29,192 bases of DNA. Source: JAIOTH01 sp964639335 (GTDB lineage: Bacteria > Patescibacteriota > Patescibacteriia > UBA1558 > S5-K13). The number at the start of each line of letters is the position of its first letter. The stretch's first letter is position 1. Where the stretch lies: the NCBI GenBank assembly GCA_964639335.1, contig CAZXCJ010000013.1:1-29192 (forward strand), given 5' to 3'. A program made the translations under genes and the position numbers. Below the pieces are notes generated by a model. That model was not told where the DNA came from. It saw nothing but the letters and a program-made list of their open reading frames with translations, and did no database searches. This document shows positions 22,566-29,192 of this stretch, one piece after another.

Positions 22566-23942
22566 TCAACTATGCCCAATACAAAGCATGCGTTGCCTTC
22601 TGGGATGATTGTACGACACTTTCTTTATAGATAATCCGTGCTTCTTGCCTAGTAATAGTAGGGTTTTATATGGATAATAAAAATTAGTCTGTCTAAAAGA
22701 AATCCTCTCGCGTGTATCTTCAAAAAATGTAGCAAAAAATTTACCGTCTTCTTTAAGCAACCTCCCAATATGTTGAAAACATTCTTCGATATCTGATTTT
22801 GGCATGTGAGTAAAAACAGATTGAGCAAGTATATAATCAAATTTCTGATTTATTTCGGTAAATTTCAAATCGTTGTTTTGAAATAAAACCGGTTGCTTAG
22901 AACGCTCATTCATCTCATTAATAGAGCGTTCAGCAACCCTAAGGGCTTCCGGCGAAATATCACAACCAATGTACTTCTCTTTATCCAAATACGAAATAAA
23001 ATGACGACCACCGCGAAGTACACCACATCCAATATCAAAAAACATATGATATGGCTTGAGCCCATGAAGCTTTAGAAACTCAAATTGTAATATACCCATC
23101 TCTTCCCACATTCCTCCGACTGCTCCCCTTTCATTCTGTTTAATTCTTTCTTTCATATAACTGCTATAAAAATCCTTATATGGCTTACCGAGCACTACAT
23201 ATATTAAACGCCGCAACATAAGTTTCATTGTTTGAAAAAATAAATTATGAATATTCAAAACCGGTGCGAGTCGTCTTTTTATAAGATATCGCCTACGCCA
23301 AAAAAGTCTGCAAAGACTAACAATATTCCATGGATTAAAAAATGTTTTGCTTAAATAATGCTCTTGTTTAAAAATTATACTCTCTTTATTTGGAAGTTTG
23401 AAATATGACTCAATTTTTCTCACAATACTTGGAGTATCTTTCATAAGTTCTTTATAGCAAATTACAAGTGAATCACCTGTATGGTTATACCAGTTTTTAT
23501 AAAAATTTCGCAATTCTTGCAGAAGACCTGTTTTTTCAGCTTTTTTTAACCATCCGCGTTTAGTTACGCAAAACGCAAAGGCAGGATCTTTAATACTAAA
23601 TACACCACTTTCATCATCGCGTTTATATGTCAACACAACATCTTCCGGCTTACGTAATAAAATGACTTTCTTTATTTTGTGAAGTAGTTTCTGATTATTT
23701 TCAGTTGGTGGAATATGACATTTGAGTATTGCATTATCATTAGACTCTATATACTTAAGCGCAGCTTCATCTAGTTCTACAAATTCGCTGTGAGTTCGTT
23801 TAAGAACTTCATATTCATAAGACGTTGATAGAGAAGACAGTACAGAACATATAGCCCTTGTTTTATCATAAAAACCATGTTTTTCAATAATTGTTGAAAC
23901 AAGTAAATTACTTGCACTTTTAGGAATTGAAATAAATAACAT
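22566..23942 (-). CDS. Sulfotransferase-like and SAM methyltransferase two-domain fusion
   Basis: 458 residues. N-terminal part resembles a PAPS-dependent sulfotransferase: the phosphosulfate loop ISIPKSASNLL (4-14, lysine 8 in the catalytic position) and the 3'-phosphate motif VILLRKPEDVVLTYKRDD (93-110). A basic linker (about 200-255, RRRYLIKRRL) follows. The C-terminal part is a class I methyltransferase: FFDIGCGVLRGG (301-312), IGCDISPEAL (325-334), FDYILAQSVFTHM (368-380), LLKEDGKFFATFF. It may add sulfate and methyl groups to the same sugar. Start ATG is 2 bases after the stop of the glycosyltransferase gene, an operon. Its base composition is less AT-rich than its neighbours, suggesting transfer. 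Sulfotransferase activity is by motif only. Confidence 0.8.
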   Translation of the reverse strand: MLFISIPKSASNLLVSTIIEKHGFYDKTRAICSVLSSLSTSYEYEVLKRTHSEFVELDEAALKYIESNDNAILKCHIPPTENNQKLLHKIKKVILLRKPEDVVLTYKRDDESGVFSIKDPAFAFCVTKRGWLKKAEKTGLLQELRNFYKNWYNHTGDSLVICYKELMKDTPSIVRKIESYFKLPNKESIIFKQEHYLSKTFFNPWNIVSLCRLFWRRRYLIKRRLAPVLNIHNLFFQTMKLMLRRLIYVVLGKPYKDFYSSYMKERIKQNERGAVGGMWEEMGILQFEFLKLHGLKPYHMFFDIGCGVLRGGRHFISYLDKEKYIGCDISPEALRVAERSINEMNERSKQPVLFQNNDLKFTEINQKFDYILAQSVFTHMPKSDIEECFQHIGRLLKEDGKFFATFFEDTRERISFRQTNFYYPYKTLLLLGKKHGLSIKKVSYNHPRRQRMLCIGHS

Positions 23943-23944
23943 AG

Positions 23945-24811
23945 CTACTCTTGATTAAATAAATATTTTTGATAATAATCTTCCATTGCATTTGGATAGC
24001 GAACTGCTCCACCAAAATGAATAAACATGCTATCAACTTTTTCAAGCTTCTTTTCTCTTGCATATTCATGCCATACTGGACCGTATCCAAAAATAGAATA
24101 AGGTGCTAAAACATGTTGTTTTTGAAAATGTCTTAAAAGCACTGCTTGCAATGCGGCTTGATCGCTGTCAATGCCTTTTTGACATTCTTCTTGCCATAAT
24201 TTTAAAAATTTTTTACCATCTTTATTTATGGGTATGCAAATTATATCAGCACATAGCGGCGTCTTAAACCAATATTTAAAAAGTTCCCACTTAGAAAGGT
24301 TAGCCGTCCGAGTTCCTTTTTTAAACCAAAGACGAGAAAGATAAAAATAACTTTCGCCTAATATTTTTACTTTGTCCTGTGATGTAATAATTGAACCATT
24401 GTGTTTCTGAAGAAATGACTCAAATATTTTTATTGATCCAGAAACTAGAATATCAACATCAAGATAAACAAGATAATTATATTTTTCTATGGGTACGTAT
24501 TTATCAACAAAGGCCTTCATGTGACAAATAGCAAATTTGGATGCATTTCTACGATTACGAGGATTCTTCTGATCAAGTCGTCTTACATCACAAGTTGCAA
24601 TTGAAGCATTAGAATTAGAATCAAGATTAAGATCAGTTTTTAGAATCTTTTTCAAAAACGTGCGCTCATCAGTTGAAAACGGAAGTATATTGACATCAGA
24701 TAGAATATACACATCACCCCGAAAACCAGATTCCCGAAGTGTTTTAAATGCAAGTTTCAATAAATGAAGTGCTGTATTCCCTATTGCTATCAAATAAACT
24801 GCGTAGTTCAT
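23945..24811 (-). CDS. GT-A fold glycosyltransferase (GT8-like nucleotide-sugar transferase)
   Basis: 288 residues. N-terminal YAVYLIAIGNTALHLLKLAF, VYILSD, then NYLVYLDVDILVSGS with the DxD metal-binding motif, LCADIICIPI, DSDQAALQAVLL and IHFGGAVRYP, an arrangement seen in GT8-like enzymes. Donor sugar cannot be told. First gene of the minus-strand modification operon. Upstream ATATCTAATAAC directly precedes the ATG, a degenerate arm of the start-codon repeat family. Confidence 0.78.
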   Translation of the reverse strand: MNYAVYLIAIGNTALHLLKLAFKTLRESGFRGDVYILSDVNILPFSTDERTFLKKILKTDLNLDSNSNASIATCDVRRLDQKNPRNRRNASKFAICHMKAFVDKYVPIEKYNYLVYLDVDILVSGSIKIFESFLQKHNGSIITSQDKVKILGESYFYLSRLWFKKGTRTANLSKWELFKYWFKTPLCADIICIPINKDGKKFLKLWQEECQKGIDSDQAALQAVLLRHFQKQHVLAPYSIFGYGPVWHEYAREKKLEKVDSMFIHFGGAVRYPNAMEDYYQKYLFNQE

Positions 24812-24837
24812 GTTATTAGATATTAATTTAGAATTTA

Positions 24838-24846
24838 TGTTATACT
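24838..24846 (+). promoter_or_regulatory. Extended -10 for the nucleotidyltransferase/TagF-like pair
   Basis: TG-T-TATACT (24838-24846) about 43 bases before the ATG at 24890, in the divergent gap with the 24811 gene. Confidence 0.45.
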
Positions 24847-24889
24847 ATAATCAATCTATAATTACTATAAATAATAACAAACTAAATAT

Positions 24890-25621
24890 ATGAAAGCAAT
24901 AATTTTAGCAGCCGGACAATCAAAGCGCCTAAGGCCCATCACAAATAATCTTCCAAAATGTCTTCTAAAATTCGGAAAAAAGACAATAATAGATTATCAA
25001 ATTAATGCATTACAAAACAATAATGTCAATGAGATAATTATTGTTATTGGCTTTCAGGCTAAATTATTAAAAAACCATCTTATAAAATACAATCCAAACT
25101 CTAATTTGAAATTTATAGAAAATAAACAATATAAAGACACATATCCAGCCCACGGCCTTTGGTTAACTAAGAATTATATGAACGATGATATAATATATCT
25201 AAATGCTGATCTTTTATGCGATCCCAAAATTATAAAAAATATTATAAAAAGCAGGAAAAAATCCATAACAGCAATACAAAAAGTAAAATGGGACGAAGAA
25301 GAGGTAAATGTAATAGTAGAAAAAAATTTAAAAGTAATTGAAATGGGCAAACATATAGCGAAAAAATTAAACTGTGGGGAATTCATTGGCGTTACAAAGA
25401 TGAGTAAAAAATTCAATCAAACCTTAATTAAGGTTTTAGACGATTTCATTGATAAAAAGGAATATAAAAAATTTGCTGCTGATGCCATAAATCTAACCAT
25501 ACAAAGAGGCGCAGAAATGCATGCATTAAATGTTTCAAATTTCCGAGCGATAGAGATCGATACCATAGAAGACTTTAAAAGAGCTCAAAAAATTTGGAAA
25601 GCTTATGAAAAAAATAATTAG
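24890..25621 (+). CDS. Nucleotidyltransferase (LicC/sugar-phosphate cytidylyl- or nucleotidyltransferase-like)
   Basis: 243 residues. MKAIILAAGQSKRLRPITNN (1-20) is the NTP-binding signature, then LPKCLLKFGKKTIIDYQI, IIVIGFQ, and IIYLNADLLCDP with the metal-binding aspartate. Length and the ending FRAIEIDTIEDFKRAQKIW fit small enzymes that make CDP-choline, CDP-alcohols or NDP-sugars. The next gene overlaps it by 17 bases and encodes a CDP-glycerol-type phosphotransferase, so the product is probably a CDP-activated group used by that enzyme. The exact substrate is not shown by the sequence. Confidence 0.87.
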   Translation: MKAIILAAGQSKRLRPITNNLPKCLLKFGKKTIIDYQINALQNNNVNEIIIVIGFQAKLLKNHLIKYNPNSNLKFIENKQYKDTYPAHGLWLTKNYMNDDIIYLNADLLCDPKIIKNIIKSRKKSITAIQKVKWDEEEVNVIVEKNLKVIEMGKHIAKKLNCGEFIGVTKMSKKFNQTLIKVLDDFIDKKEYKKFAADAINLTIQRGAEMHALNVSNFRAIEIDTIEDFKRAQKIWKAYEKNN

Positions 25622-26768
25622 CAAAATTAATACACTAATAGATATAATTATCACTTATCCAATCTATATTATATCTTTTTTATTTCCTAAAAATAAAAAA
25701 ATCTGGGTTTTTATTGGTTGGCATTTAACGGAACACAATAAGGGTGAAATATTTGCTGATAATACTAAATATTTATTTTTATATACCTCTCAAAATGAAA
25801 AAAATATTAAATCTATTTGGTTGGCAAAAAATAGAGAATTAGCTAAAAAACTAAATGAACTTGGATATATATCATATTATGATAAAAGTTTCAAAGGCAT
25901 ATATTATGCTTTAAGAGCAAAATATACTATTATAGACGCTTATTTACAAAGACAAAATTTTAGATATACTGGCAAATCAAAAATTATTCAACTTCTCCAT
26001 GGCAAGGGGATGAAAAAAGGAGGCTATGCTAAAAAGATACTCAGACATAATGATTACATATTTACAACTTCCGAATTTGTCAGTAATTTACTGCCCAAAA
26101 AATTCACCAAAAAAAGTAAAATTTTTATAACTGGTTATCCTCGAGATGATATCTTCTTTTCTACCAAAATCAAAAATATAGAATTCGGAACTGACCAAAC
26201 AAATTTGAAAAATGTTCAAAACATAAAAAAAGATGATGATTCTAAGTGCTTATTATACGCCCCTACCTTTAGAAGAAGCATGAAAAATTTTGACTTGAAA
26301 AGTATATTAAATCTCCAAAATTGGTTAAGTGAAAACAAATATTATTTATTTATTTCTTTGCATTCAAAATACAGAATACAAAAAAGATTAAAAAATACAG
26401 AAAATATATTTTTTATTGAAGATTGTGATATCACTCCCTTATTAAAACATTTTGACATTTTGATAACCGATTATTCTTCCATATTTACCGACTTTTTATT
26501 AACAAATAAGCCTATCATCTTTTACCCCTTTGATTTAGAAGAATATCAAAAAACCGAGGGCTTATGTTTTAATTATGAAAAGTACACCCCCGGGCCCAAA
26601 GTCCTAAATATTGAAGAATTAAAATCAGCAATCGATAAAATATTCACTCTAGACAATTATCAATTAGAACGAAGAGAAATAAAAAATCTGTATCATAAAT
26701 ATACAGATGGCAATTTTTCTAAACGTATAATAGAAACAATAAAAAAAGAAGACAAATTAGATTTTTAA
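25605..26768 (+). CDS. CDP-glycerol glycerophosphotransferase-family protein (TagF/TagB-like)
   Basis: 387 residues. A hydrophobic N-terminal segment (about 12-28, membrane association), then IWVFIGWHLTEHNKGEIFADNTKYLF, AKYTIIDAYLQR, IIQLLHGKGMKKGGY with the catalytic-type histidine, ITGYPRDDIFF, YAPTFRR, LFISLHSKYR, and LITDYSSIFTDFLLTNKPIIFYPFDLEEY, the family's best conserved C-terminal block. Such enzymes form glycerol- or ribitol-phosphate linkages of teichoic-acid-like polymers or cap sugars with a phosphoalcohol. It is translated in overlap with the nucleotidyltransferase. Its last 12 bases overlap the convergent GT4 gene. Confidence 0.9.
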   Translation: MKKIISKINTLIDIIITYPIYIISFLFPKNKKIWVFIGWHLTEHNKGEIFADNTKYLFLYTSQNEKNIKSIWLAKNRELAKKLNELGYISYYDKSFKGIYYALRAKYTIIDAYLQRQNFRYTGKSKIIQLLHGKGMKKGGYAKKILRHNDYIFTTSEFVSNLLPKKFTKKSKIFITGYPRDDIFFSTKIKNIEFGTDQTNLKNVQNIKKDDDSKCLLYAPTFRRSMKNFDLKSILNLQNWLSENKYYLFISLHSKYRIQKRLKNTENIFFIEDCDITPLLKHFDILITDYSSIFTDFLLTNKPIIFYPFDLEEYQKTEGLCFNYEKYTPGPKVLNIEELKSAIDKIFTLDNYQLERREIKNLYHKYTDGNFSKRIIETIKKEDKLDF

Positions 26769-27893
26769 ACATTCTTTAAATAATTTTTCATATTTCTCTA
26801 CATTAGCTCTTATATCAAATTCTTTACAAATCTCCAATGAATTAGAACCCATTGAATTTATTTTATTATAATTATTTTTTAATATATTAATAATTGAGCT
26901 AGCAATATTTTTCTCTTCATTATCTACTAAATAACCATTATAATTATTCTTAATCATTTTTTCTGAACCACTTGTTTTAGTAGAGATAATTGGCAGACCA
27001 AAAGATAGGGCTTCTAAAAAAGCGATACTAAAACCCTCTATTTCAGAAGTGGATATAAAAACATTACTTAACATGTAATACTTATTGATATCTTTTTTGG
27101 ATCCCAATAAAAATATCTTATTCTCCAAACCTAAATTTTCTACTTTCTGTATTAGTTTTTCCTTCAAAGAACCTTCCCCTAGAATAATCATTCTATATTG
27201 ATCATCGATTCTATTTAATTCCGCAAAGACATCTATTAATAAATCTAATCTTTTTTGATGTGTTAAACGAGCCACATTAATAATAACTCTATCATCCATA
27301 CTAAAACCTAATTCTTTTCTAAATTGCAAAACATTTTTTTTATTTACTTCTTTAAATTTTTTAATCTCTTCTAAATCAATTCCATTAAATATTGTAACAA
27401 ATTTACTTTTGCTAATTTTTTCTTGTTTTGACGTAAAATCGGCTACCTCATCTGAAACAGCAATAATCTTATAAGTAAAATAAGATAAAAACTTATCTAT
27501 GTATTGATGTAATTTAGTTTTATTTATATAAGTATTGTGTTCAACTATAATTATTTTAATTTTTAAAAAAATAGCCAAAATCCTCAGCACCGTATTACTA
27601 AAAAATAAATGACTCAATATCAAACTCGGTTTAATTTTTTTTAATTTTTTTAAGAGTTTCCGCCAACTACTAAAATCCCAAAAGGATTTAAAGTCAAAAC
27701 GTACTACTTTAACATATTCAGGAATTAAATCGTGGAGAGATGTTTTTCTTTTTAATTCAAACAAACTAATTAAATAAAAATCAAACTTATTTTTGTCAAA
27801 ATATTGGAATTGTTTTAGTAAAAGTGTCTGGGCCCCGCCAATACAAAAATCATTTATAGCAATGACAATTTTTATTTTTTTATTATTTTCCAT
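26757..27893 (-). CDS. GT4-family glycosyltransferase
   Basis: 378 residues, a full GT-B enzyme. N-terminal IVIAINDFCIGGAQTLLLKQF (glycine-rich acceptor-side loop), IIVEHNTY, IAVSDEVADF, IFNGIDLEEI; C-terminal VARLTHQKRLDLLIDVFAEL, MIILGEGSLKEKL, and the donor-binding EGFSIAFLEALSFGLPIISTKTSGSEKMI. It adds one sugar in the repeat unit; donor unknown. Start ATG lies 5 bases after the stop of the upstream methyltransferase gene, so the two are an operon. The 3' end overlaps the TagF-like gene. Confidence 0.93.
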   Translation of the reverse strand: MENNKKIKIVIAINDFCIGGAQTLLLKQFQYFDKNKFDFYLISLFELKRKTSLHDLIPEYVKVVRFDFKSFWDFSSWRKLLKKLKKIKPSLILSHLFFSNTVLRILAIFLKIKIIIVEHNTYINKTKLHQYIDKFLSYFTYKIIAVSDEVADFTSKQEKISKSKFVTIFNGIDLEEIKKFKEVNKKNVLQFRKELGFSMDDRVIINVARLTHQKRLDLLIDVFAELNRIDDQYRMIILGEGSLKEKLIQKVENLGLENKIFLLGSKKDINKYYMLSNVFISTSEIEGFSIAFLEALSFGLPIISTKTSGSEKMIKNNYNGYLVDNEEKNIASSIINILKNNYNKINSMGSNSLEICKEFDIRANVEKYEKLFKECLKI

Positions 27894-27898
27894 TTTAT

Positions 27899-28606
27899 TT
27901 AAATATTCTTTTTACTTTTCAATACAAAAAAACATTTATAAGAACTTAATAGTGCCTTTTTTTCTAAAATAATATCAAAATTTTCTTTTATTAAAGAGTA
28001 AACTTTTGATGCTCTATATTGTCTATTGTCCATCTCCCAATAATGCTGTCCTGAAATCTTAAAACCCGGAAATTTAATAGGAAAAGCCAATAATACTCTA
28101 AAATAATCTTTTTTAAATAAAGTCCTTATAAAAGGAAATTTAATGATTAATTCAAAATTAGTATTTCTAAATGGAATAGAAATTATAACATTCTTTTTGC
28201 TGATTCGAGATAAGTCAGAAAGTATTTTTGAAAAATTATCAAAAGGCAAGTGCTCTAAAACCTCATAAGCCACAATTAAATCAAATTTATTTTCTTGAAA
28301 CGGCAATGCATTTAAATTACCAACAATATCAGGATTTAGATCACTTGCTATATCAAAAGTAGTAATATTTAAATCTGGATTTTTTCTAAGATAATCTACA
28401 ACAACCCCATCTCCAACTCCAATAAAGAGTATATTTTTTGCATTGGATTTTCTAATTAAATCTATTTGATAAAAATAAGAAATAAAACGTTCTAAATTAG
28501 CATACTTTTTAGTAAAATAATAAGATTTATTAACCTGTTTATTTAACCCGTTAGATAAATCTTGTTTGTTTTTCATCCCGTTAGATAAATTTCTTTTATA
28601 CTTCAT
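27899..28606 (-). CDS. Class I SAM-dependent methyltransferase with repeat-derived N-terminus
   Basis: 235 residues as annotated. ILFIGVGDGVVVDYL (about 58-72) is SAM motif I; ITTFDIASDLNPDIVGNLN, LPFQENKFDLIVAYEVLEHL and KKNVIISIPF complete a Methyltransf_11-type fold. Acceptor probably a glycan or lipid-linked sugar. The N-terminus RNLSNGMKNKQDLSNG is encoded by arms of two nested inverted-repeat elements; the native protein probably began MNKQVNKSYYFTKKY, with its ATG now at 28726-28728. Translation today must start from an ATG supplied by the elements (28606 or 28576). Operon with the following GT4 gene. Confidence 0.85.
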   Translation of the reverse strand: MKYKRNLSNGMKNKQDLSNGLNKQVNKSYYFTKKYANLERFISYFYQIDLIRKSNAKNILFIGVGDGVVVDYLRKNPDLNITTFDIASDLNPDIVGNLNALPFQENKFDLIVAYEVLEHLPFDNFSKILSDLSRISKKNVIISIPFRNTNFELIIKFPFIRTLFKKDYFRVLLAFPIKFPGFKISGQHYWEMDNRQYRASKVYSLIKENFDIILEKKALLSSYKCFFVLKSKKNI

Positions 28607-28725
28607 ATATTTTTGTTATTAATTAATTTACTCATTGGTCTGTTTAGATAACCAGAGTATATCTAACGGGATTCATATACTTTATTTATAAACCCGTTTG
28701 AATGAATAATATATCTAACAGGTTT
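28544..28725 (-). repeat. Nested inverted-repeat elements at a methyltransferase start codon
   Basis: Inner element 28575-28672 (98 bp): ATCCCGTTAGAT ... ATCTAACGGGAT, perfect arms, flanked on the minus strand by ATGAA on both sides. Outer arms AACCCGTTAGAT (28545-28556) and ATCTAACAGGTT (28713-28724). A short palindrome AACCCGTTTGA ... TCTAACAGGTT (28691-28724) shares the outer right arm. Reading forward from the old ATG gives MKPVRYIIHSNG; the inner one gives MNPVRYTLVI. Confidence 0.8.
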
Positions 28726-28733
28726 CATAAAAA

Positions 28734-29147
28734 TTATTTAAATAAATTAATAAATATTTTAGCAATTTTTTTAATATCAAATTGCTTAACATGCTCTAAA
28801 TTACTCATTCTTAATTCATTATATAAAAAATCTTCATTTAATAATTTTTCAATGCCATGAGACATGTTTTGTATATCTCCAATATTAAAAATAAATTTTT
28901 GTTGCTTATTAGTGCTAATTTCCCTTACCCCCCCAATATCACTAACCACATAAGGCAAACCCGTAGCCATTGATTCTAACAAAACTCTTGGAAAGCCTTC
29001 TTCCTCGGAAGGCATAAAAAATAATTTAGATATTCTCATTAAAGCTGGAACGTCTTTATTAGGAACTCGTCCTAATAATCTTACATTTTTCAATTCATTG
29101 TCTTTTATTTCCTGTTTCAAAATATTTTTATAAGGACCCGCATTTAG
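28734..29147 (-). pseudogene. GT4 glycosyltransferase, C-terminal part only, broken at the contig end
   Basis: The open frame begins after a TGA at 29148-29150 and reads LNAGPYKNILKQEIKDNELK, then NVRLLGRVPNKDVPALM and EEEGFPRVLLESMATGLPYV, the donor-binding half of a GT4 enzyme (about 138 of 370 residues). The only start-like codon is a TTG at 29118-29120, inside the conserved domain. The G(A)GPYK stretch that should be preceded by a hydrophobic strand is preceded by KCFGKIIK, stop, LN, in another style. Either a true pseudogene, or unreliable sequence at the window edge. Confidence 0.7.
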
Positions 29148-29192
29148 TCATTTAATAATCTTACCGAAACACTTCTGATTGAGACATATATT

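Noticed and set aside
339..28725. CRISPR array formed by the ATCTAACGGG repeats
   Set aside because: Copies are scattered over 28 kb, face both ways as inverted pairs, and have no regular spacer spacing or cas genes.
29148..29150. UGA read as an amino acid (recoding, as in some CPR lineages)
   Set aside because: UGA serves as the normal stop of other genes here (GIY-YIG, epimerase), and the sequence upstream of this UGA does not resemble the missing GT4 half.

Overview
The window (29,192 bp, very AT-rich, one strain or metagenome contig) looks like a member of the Candidate Phyla Radiation (Patescibacteria, probably a Parcubacteria-like lineage). This rests on overall gene character, not on a marker tree: short housekeeping genes mostly without Shine-Dalgarno sequences, a solitary TraG/VirD4-like membrane ATPase beside a coiled-coil partner, a DnaX followed by a small conserved coiled-coil protein, surface proteins with FN3-like repeats, and many dispersed palindromes at gene borders. 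UGA is used as a normal stop.

Layout. 1-1223: the 3'-truncated NUDIX gene with a displaced start, a candidate structured RNA with its own promoter and terminator, and a small membrane protein. 1224-5201: PIF1-like helicase, an ORF-less promoter/SD/terminator cassette, tRNA-Gln(CUG), an unknown membrane-anchored protein, a HigB/HigA-type toxin-antitoxin pair, and a second tRNA-Gln(CUG) whose D-arm is interrupted. 5212-10905: dnaX, a conserved coiled-coil protein, and the TraG-like ATPase with its upstream partner. 11232-14713: corA, then cysS and dus overlapping by one base. 14650-15131: palindrome-rich stretch with tRNA-Glu(CUC) and a broken tRNA-Glu remnant. 15260-17371: a lipoprotein and an FN3 surface protein. 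17485 to the right end: a cell-surface polysaccharide locus with initiating sugar-phosphate transferase, sugar epimerase, Wzx flippase, FkbM methyltransferase, sulfotransferase-methyltransferase fusion, GT-A glycosyltransferase, sugar/alcohol nucleotidyltransferase, CDP-glycerol-glycerophosphotransferase-like enzyme, two GT4 glycosyltransferases and another methyltransferase. Together these predict an undecaprenyl-linked glycan carrying methyl, possibly sulfate and possibly phosphodiester-linked groups.

The most unusual signal is not a gene. A family of inverted repeats of about 100 bp (arms like CCCGTTAGAT / ATCTAACGGG, with terminal bases that differ between copies but stay complementary within a copy) lies exactly at start codons. 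In silico removal restores a normal start for the NUDIX protein and a classic 4-base ATGA overlap for the toxin-antitoxin pair. Related shorter palindromes lie in intergenic DNA and inside the C-terminal codons of a GIY-YIG nuclease gene. Separately, GC-rich palindromic inserts interrupt the D-arms of two tRNA genes. All statements are from reading the sequence; no database search, folding program or phylogeny was run.
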